A stretch of 64,000 bases of DNA from Piper betle (lineage: Eukaryota > Streptophyta > Magnoliopsida > Piperales > Piperaceae): the NCBI GenBank assembly GCA_033002965.1, contig JAURVB010013111.1, forward strand, positions 62,001 to 126,000. Reading direction: 5' to 3'. Below are positions 59,001 to 64,000 of the stretch, one piece after another. Position 1 is the first letter of the stretch; each line of letters starts with the position of its first letter. The notes under the pieces were generated by a model. The model was not told the origin of the DNA. It did no database searches and saw only the letters and a program-made list of their open reading frames with translations. A program made the position numbers and the translations under genes.

Positions 59001-60668
59001 TATATCTTCACCCAGAATGACCTTAACCTTCGACAGAGACGGTGGATGGAATACTTGAAGGACTATGATTTCCAAATTTTATACCATCCGGGAAAAGCAA
59101 ACGTTGTAGCCGACGCGTTGAGTCGGAAGGGCAAGGTGGACAAGGGTCAACAACTAGCTAGACTTTGGGCTATGTCAGCTGAGGTGGTAGCTATTAACCC
59201 GGTGGAACGTATGACAGGACTACTGGCAAACCTGGTTATCTCCAATGAATTGGTGGACCGAGTTAAGCTAACACAAATGGAAGATGAGAAGCTCAATGAA
59301 ATGTTGGACAAAACTCCCAACATTGTAGCAGATTCCAACAGTGTAATCAGATTTAGAGGGAGATTGTGTGTACCCAACAATGATGCATTAAAACGAGATA
59401 TTCTAAAAGAAGCTCATCGTTCAAGGTTCTCAATACACCCTGGTGTTACAAAGATGTACCAGGACTTGAAACGAACCTACTGGTGGGTTGGAATGAAGAG
59501 GGATGTGGTGGATTTTGTTTCCAAGTGTCAGACGTGCCAATTGATCAAAGCCCAACATCAACTACCCGGTGGATTATTACAACCTTTGGAGATACCTACC
59601 TGGAAATGGGAGCGTGTCACATGTGATTTTATTACTAAACTCCCAAGGACTTTGAAGAGACATGACTCTATATGGGTAGTTGTGGACCGTTTGACTAAGG
59701 CAGCTCATTTTATCCCCACAAAATCAACAAGGACGGCGGAATACTTAGCAGAACTGTACATAAATAACATTGTCAGGCTGCATGGAATTCCAAAGGAGAT
59801 AGTCTCTGACAGAGATCCCCTATTCACGTCACATTTTTGGGAAGTTTTCCAAAAAGCTATGGGGACCCAAATCAAGTTAAGTACAGCATATCACCCCCAA
59901 ACTGATGGTCAGAGTGAGAGGACCAATCAAACCTTGGAGGATTTGTTGAGAGCTTGCATCCTCGACTGGGGAGGAGATTGGGAGAAACACTTAGCCTTGG
60001 CTGAATTCACCTATAATAACTCTTACCAAGCCAGTATAGGAATGGCACCGTTTGAAGCCTTATACGGTAGGCCTTGTCGATCTCCATCATGCTGGTTGGA
60101 GTCTACAGAGATGGTTATAGTCGGGCCAGAGATGGTGAGAGAAGCAGCTGAAAAGGTGCAACTCATCCAGCAAAGGCTTAAGGCAGCTCAGGATCGGCAG
60201 AAAAGTTATGCTGATACTCGAAGGAAGGACTTAGAATTCCAAGTTGGGGAGTTCGTCTACCTTAAGACCTCACCTAAAAAGGGAGTGATCAGATTTAGAA
60301 CATCAGGGAAGTTGAAGCCAAGATTCATAGGACCATTTCCAATTTTGGATCGAATCGGAAGTTGTGCATATAGATTAGCATTACCACCAAGCCTTGATGG
60401 TGTACACAATGTCTTTCATGTGTCAATGCTAAAGAAATATGTACGAGATGAGAATCACATTATCACAAATTTTGCAGATTTAGAGCTACAGTCGGATTTA
60501 ACCTACGAGGAAAAACCGATTCGAATCTTGGCAAGGGAAACAAAGACACTCCGTAGCAAGGAGATCCCTTTGGTAAAGGTATTATGGAGAAATCAGGGAT
60601 CAGAAGAAGCGACATGGGAGACTGAACAGGAAATGGCCAGAAAATATCCTAGCTTGTTTGTAGCATAA
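56031..60668 (+). CDS. gag-pol polyprotein of chromovirus K
   Basis: A single frame of 1545 codons with no stop between gag and pol. Domains in order: Retrotrans_gag (about 120-330), zinc knuckle [14 protein letters not shown] (359), aspartic protease with DSG (439), reverse transcriptase with FVDD (catalytic D at 776-777), and RNase H (SDAS, D at 923; TDHQSLK, D at 985). Integrase follows, with the HHCC finger (about 1129-1169) and catalytic D1199, D1260 and E1296. D1260 and E1296 have the D-35-E spacing of a working integrase. A GPF-type module (about 1433) and a chromodomain-like tail ([16 protein letters not shown], about 1490-1543) complete it. All catalytic residues that I can check are present. 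The start ATG lies 120 bp after the primer site and is the same one used in copy F. Cleavage by the protease would make the mature proteins. Confidence 0.97.
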   Translation: MAGTRRKSSQAAQSDTNMESVLGQILTAIQGLAQASENTSSVVQNMVQRLPGLVMGNGAPNSAAGPSNVPNGNQGSAQERVGMADPGERGELPNPVPPVVRQVVLPVGDDSDRYTVEKFRKNGAEVFIGGTDPMKAESWLDIIEKAFRALSVPHRHQVRLATCMLQEEASYWWKSMEKTVFHQREISSIPWAEFVTAFNGQYFPESVVQKKALEFATLTQKDDSVREYAKNFLQLERFAPGSLATARARADKFFWGLKPELRSRVATAPRGTITEVIEAATTHELVYDYVRAQKQGKATIQHKNANQGSSKNRSEEHQQQNYQRNVDGNRKRKFQEIPYRLCKNCNKMHSGLCREPRRCYNCGRMGHLQSDCRQPLKQQQEQPEKEKTPAPNRYPAPAKPVDKGKAKLFAVDVEDAENEDHTVRGKILIQSVSVDVLFDSGCTHSFLSSRLVKSLGLQTSTLPKTYRVTTATGDGEVTTLGVTNLSLDIQGKPYVWNFIVYGIIGFDVLLGMDWLSAHQAFLDCKGRRVLTKPCNCEMGVIFQGSWNDSSSCIVLVSEATEWFGEGCKVFSATLEESESKPRELSMIPVVAEFPDVFPSELPGLPPKRAVEFVIDLAPGVSPISKAPYRMAPAELKELKSQLEELLQAGFIRPSTSPWGAPVLFVKKKDGSLRLCVDYRQLNQVTVKNRYPLPRIDDLFDQLKTAGIFSKIDLRSGYHQLRVKESDIQKTAFRTRYGHYEFLVMPFGLTNAPAAFMSLMNTVFHEYLDKFIIVFVDDILVYSNNEEDHGKHLSIALQVLRDNQLFAKLSKCDFWLKEVNFLGHVVSKAGVAVDPSKVRAVTDWPQPKSVTDIRSFLGLAGYYRKFIKDFSLVASPMTKLTRKGVKFEWSNKCEESFQSLKKSLTTAPVLTIPNGNEGFVVFSDASLVGLGCVLMQDGKVVAYASRQLKIHEQNYATHDLELAAVVFALKIWRHYLYGAQFEVFTDHQSLKYIFTQNDLNLRQRRWMEYLKDYDFQILYHPGKANVVADALSRKGKVDKGQQLARLWAMSAEVVAINPVERMTGLLANLVISNELVDRVKLTQMEDEKLNEMLDKTPNIVADSNSVIRFRGRLCVPNNDALKRDILKEAHRSRFSIHPGVTKMYQDLKRTYWWVGMKRDVVDFVSKCQTCQLIKAQHQLPGGLLQPLEIPTWKWERVTCDFITKLPRTLKRHDSIWVVVDRLTKAAHFIPTKSTRTAEYLAELYINNIVRLHGIPKEIVSDRDPLFTSHFWEVFQKAMGTQIKLSTAYHPQTDGQSERTNQTLEDLLRACILDWGGDWEKHLALAEFTYNNSYQASIGMAPFEALYGRPCRSPSCWLESTEMVIVGPEMVREAAEKVQLIQQRLKAAQDRQKSYADTRRKDLEFQVGEFVYLKTSPKKGVIRFRTSGKLKPRFIGPFPILDRIGSCAYRLALPPSLDGVHNVFHVSMLKKYVRDENHIITNFADLELQSDLTYEEKPIRILARETKTLRSKEIPLVKVLWRNQGSEEATWETEQEMARKYPSLFVA

Positions 60669-60698
60669 AATCTATGTAAATCAAATTTATGCTATGAT

Positions 60699-60714
60699 AT
60701 TTCGGGGACGAAAT
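60699..60714 (+). other. hairpin motif upstream of the K polypurine tract
   Basis: ATTTCG and CGAAAT enclose GGGA, a perfect 6-bp stem with a GNRA-type loop. It lies 30 bp after the gag-pol stop and just before the polypurine tract. The same 16 bases precede the 3' LTR in F (43367-43382). Confidence 0.7.
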
Positions 60715-60720
60715 AGTTCT

Positions 60721-60733
60721 AAGTTGGGGAGAT
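60721..60733 (+). other. polypurine tract of K
   Basis: AAGTTGGGGAGAT directly before the 3' LTR start at 60734, the expected place for the plus-strand primer. Confidence 0.8.
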
Positions 60734-63452
60734 TGTAAAGACCCGGAAAAATAAATATATAAATATATATATATATATATATGTATATATTCGACGCGGT
60801 GGGATCGAACGTTGGTATCCATGAATTTATTTAAATTATTTACCCGCTACCCGGTTAATTATCAATTACCCGGTCAAGTGGAAAGTATTAGTTAACCGGT
60901 TAAGTATTTTTTACCCGGTTAAGTAAACCATACCATTTAACCGTTTAAACTAGTAAAGTGAACCGTATCACTTACCCATTTACCCGGCAACGAAGTGTGT
61001 TTTCATAAACCCTAGGCCTTCTTTCATTTTATAAGGAGAAGGAGGGGGGGCGTCATGCACATAAGCTCCTTGGACAAACGCCGGCTTCCCCATTGTTTTG
61101 GTAAGTTTCTTCCTCTCTTCTTCTTAGTTTGCATGCATACATATGATCAAAGATTATAATACAAGATAATCATGGAAACTAAGACCTGAAATCAACAAGA
61201 AAAAGGGAGGATGTAACTGGATTAGAACCAGGAATTCACCCACGAACATAAGTTGCTGCCGTGCAGCAATTCTTGTGTGTTTGTGATTAATTACAGCAAC
61301 AAGTCATAATCTTTTGCTAATCAGTTGCTGCATCAACGTCCTTACTCATGTTGTAGTAATTAAAGGTGAGATTTCATAGAATTTACAGCCAAGAATGGTA
61401 GCACGTCCTGCTGAAATTGCCAAGGATGGTAGCACGTCCTGCTGAATTGCAGCAACAGCACCATGGCGTTTGTGTCACGACCAGTTGCATATACCACGCT
61501 GTAGGGTAGTGTTTCTCTTCTTCTGGGCGTTGGGTTGTTGTGCGGGAAGAAGGGGACGCGTGGGGCGGTGCTGCTGGCCACGTCTGAGTCGCCATAGCAG
61601 CAGGTCGAGGTCGCCATGGCTGCTGGTTCGTCGCTGTGGTGGTGCAGTCGCCCTTTGATTGTTGCTGCTAATTTGGTTGCTAGGAAAGGGAGACAATGGG
61701 TGAAGGATAGGATCTAGATTTTGGTCGAAAGAGAAGAGCTTGGTGCTGGTTTTGGGTGAAGAGAAGAATGGTGACGGGAAGAAGAAGAAGAAGAAGAAGA
61801 AGAAGAAGAAGAAGAATGGCAGTCTTGTAATTTCGGGTTGCCTCGATATGGGTTGAGTTGAAAATCATAATAATAATACCAACTCGTGTTAAAATCATTG
61901 AAATAATTAATTTAAAGGAATATGAGTTAAGTGGTCAAAATAATAAAATTTATAAATTATTACATGAAATTAATAAATTTCGATCACGATAAACGGTAAT
62001 TAATTAATCGGCTGATTAAAAGCAATTAACTTAAATTGAAGGGTTATGAGGAATATTTAATAGAGACTTCACCTTTATCATATAAAAGTTATATTTGATA
62101 AATAAAATGATTATTCTTATAATAAATTCGTAAAGTAAAATAATGGATCAATAAAAAGATAATCGCGTAGAAATTACGCGATAGCATAATTAATTAAATA
62201 AAGAAGTGTTGAACCTTATCGAATTAAATAAATTAATTAATGTGGCATATATTAAATATTTAGTTGCATGCATTTTCGACGCGAGTAAAATTATACTAAT
62301 GTATAATTTTATGCCCCGTTCATATTAGGGTTAGCGGATTACAGTCGGACGAACCCGCAAGTCAGGTACGTATAATAGGTAGAACATCGTATTTTCCTTG
62401 TTGGTAGCCTAGGTCGGCCTGAGCCCAGATTCGACCACCATGCACGAAGTGCAACCGGGGTTAAAGAATTGACTCAGTCCGACACTGGGTCGTGTTATGT
62501 GTGTGAATCTTGTGATGCATCGATATTGATTTGGAGTAGTGATAGCCGCCCCATAAAAAGGCTACGGCCGGGGTGAGTGAGGCACAACGATTCCTCCATC
62601 GCACTAGAGTGCAGTGATTGCCGCCCCATAAAAAGGCTACGGCCGGGGTGTGTGAGGCACTGGCACTAAGTGCAGTGATAGCCGCCCCATAAAAAGGCTA
62701 CGACCGAGGTGTGTGAGGCACTGGCACTAGAGTTGGCAGTGAGAGCTTCCCCACAAACGGGGCATAGCGATCACCTGAGTGTAGTGATAGCCGCCCCACA
62801 AAAAGGCTACGGCCGGGGTGTGCAAGGCATTGGCACTGGAGTGCAGTGATAGCCTCCCCATAAAAAGGCTACGGCCGGGGTGTGCGAGGCACTGGCACTA
62901 GAATTGGTAGTGAGAGCTTCCCCACAAACGGGGCATAGCAATCACCCGAGTGCAGTGATAGCTACCCCACAAAAAGGCTACGGCCGGGGTGTGCGAGGCA
63001 CTGGCACTGGAGACGGTAGTGGTAGCCTCCCCATAAAAAGGCTACGGCCGGGGTGTGCGGATCACAGCGGACACCTCCTCTGCATTGTTTTGGAGTATAG
63101 CGGAATCGCTCCACCGCATATTAAAATAAATATATGAAAATGGTGGAATGTACTTGTTTGTTTTATCTATTATACTACTTAGTGTTGTAATCACTAACAC
63201 GGAATTGCCTCCGCAGGTGTGCAGATCCGAGATTAGATGATTGACAACTAGAACATGGAGCAAAGTAATATGAGGACTCCTTTTTGTTATTTAATTGAGG
63301 AATAAGTGTGGCTGCTGGGAAACGGTCCAAGACTGTGGGATTTTATTATAAGTTATGATTTCTAATAATGTTTGACATAATTGCTTTAATTTTGAGTAAC
63401 ACCTAGCCAGTTAGGCCGACAATATTATCATGAAAAATGGCGGGTCGTTACA
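60734..63452 (+). repeat. 3' LTR of K
   Basis: Nearly identical to 53193-55897. It differs by about 17 substitutions, several 1-bp indels and a GAA tract that is 12 bp longer (12 units near 61779-61815). It ends GGGTCGTTACA, followed by the TSD CTTAG. Confidence 0.95.
62537..63060 (+). repeat. hairpin-forming tandem array in the K 3' LTR
   Basis: Second copy of the seven-unit array. One unit has changed to GGCTACGACCGAGG, which breaks both its inner and outer stem. In the fourth unit, GGCCGGGG is found where the 5' LTR has GGCCAGGG. Confidence 0.9.
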
Positions 63453-64000
63453 CTTAGCCTCTTTCAGCGCTCGGTACGCTTGTTTAGATGCTACACGCCT
63501 TGCTTTTCATGATTGGTTCATTTAGCTTGTATATAGTTAGATGTTAGGACCATGTTCTTCATGTGTCTTTTGTCTACTTGCCGTGTTTTGATAACCTTTT
63601 AAACTGTTCTAACCCGTCTTTGGGACTTGCAATGCAATTCTCGAGGCGGGCCCGATCGCTTTAGGGTAAAAACCCTAAGCCAACACATACATCTTTATCT
63701 AATCCAACTCATGCCCAACCCAAACATCTTTATCTAACCCAACTCATACCTATTCAGGTATGACACCCATACATATGATCTCACCAAGCCAACCCATACC
63801 TCCTTATCCAACCCATATTCTTTATGTATGACACCCATACTCATGACATCACCAAACCAACCACCATTTTTCTATAAAACCATCCCTTCCCTCACCTTTT
63901 CACCATTTTCCCTTCCCTCCCCACCGTCAACAACCTTCTTCTCCTCTCCTTGGGCTTATTCTTCCTCCTTGGACCTCCAATCACCCTCCTCCATGTTTGT
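63453..64000 (+). mobile_element. right part of gypsy LTR L, running off the window
   Basis: Continues the LTR interrupted by K. TTTTTCTATAAAACCATCCC (about 63868-63887) is a good TATA box followed by a pyrimidine-rich start region, typical of a gypsy LTR promoter. The end of this LTR and its element lie beyond the right edge. No coding region. Confidence 0.5.

Larger units (their letters stand above)
53193..63452 (+). mobile_element. complete Ty3/gypsy chromovirus K (Tekay/Del-like), 10.26 kb
   Basis: Two LTRs of 2705 and 2719 bp, a tRNA-Met primer site two bases after the 5' LTR, one uninterrupted gag-pol frame, a polypurine tract, and the perfect TSD CTTAG (53188-53192 and 63453-63457). 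The LTRs differ by only about 17 substitutions plus small indels in my hand count, so the insertion is recent. The long LTRs and a C-terminal chromodomain-like tail in pol point to the Tekay/Del branch of chromoviruses; that branch name is inference. It is the only potentially autonomous element in the window and sits within LTR L. Confidence 0.96.

Overview
This is plant nuclear DNA. The window holds two intron-containing single-copy genes and a dense, nested set of LTR retrotransposons. Both genes are GC-rich in their 5' exons and AT-rich further 3'. That steep gradient is typical of monocots, especially commelinids (palms, gingers, grasses), so I infer a monocot, but no species can be named. 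Coordinates of exons and element ends were worked out by eye from splice sites, TG...CA ends and 5-bp target-site duplications (TSDs).

Layout. 1-14590: the 5' two thirds of a VPS33 gene on the minus strand (13 exons recognised; the 3' exons lie beyond the left edge). Intron 13 holds a rearranged Ty1/copia element (1357-7199) and intron 5 holds a decayed, LTR-less copia fragment (11040-12925). 15188-29463: solo LTRs nested in each other. A (17357-20212) sits inside E. B (23679-26719) sits inside C (22914-28278), which sits inside D (22104-29463). 30194-32948: an intact-looking three-exon CDC73 (parafibromin homologue) gene of 415 codons on the plus strand. 33588-34260: remnant of a PIF/Harbinger transposase. 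34330-46014: diverged LTR remnants, one of which (G) is interrupted by F (41064-43554), a chimera of a short-LTR TRIM-like element and Ty3/gypsy coding sequence. 46908-52890: solo LTR H, a truncated relative I, and an opposed LTR piece J. 53193-63452: a complete, young Ty3/gypsy chromovirus (K, about 10.3 kb, Tekay/Del-like) with one intact 1545-codon gag-pol frame, inserted in another gypsy LTR (L) that runs off the right edge.

Functionally, the two host genes are unrelated housekeeping genes: VPS33 is the Sec1/Munc18 subunit of the HOPS/CORVET vacuolar tethers, and CDC73 is a subunit of the PAF1 transcription elongation complex. Everything else is transposon-derived. The most unusual material is (i) a sevenfold tandem array in the K LTR whose unit can fold into a hairpin capped by a cUACGg tetraloop, (ii) the chimeric and internally scrambled TRIM/gypsy element F, which shares LTR termini, primer-binding site and a pre-PPT hairpin with K, and (iii) the copia element with three tandem LTR-leader-gag units.
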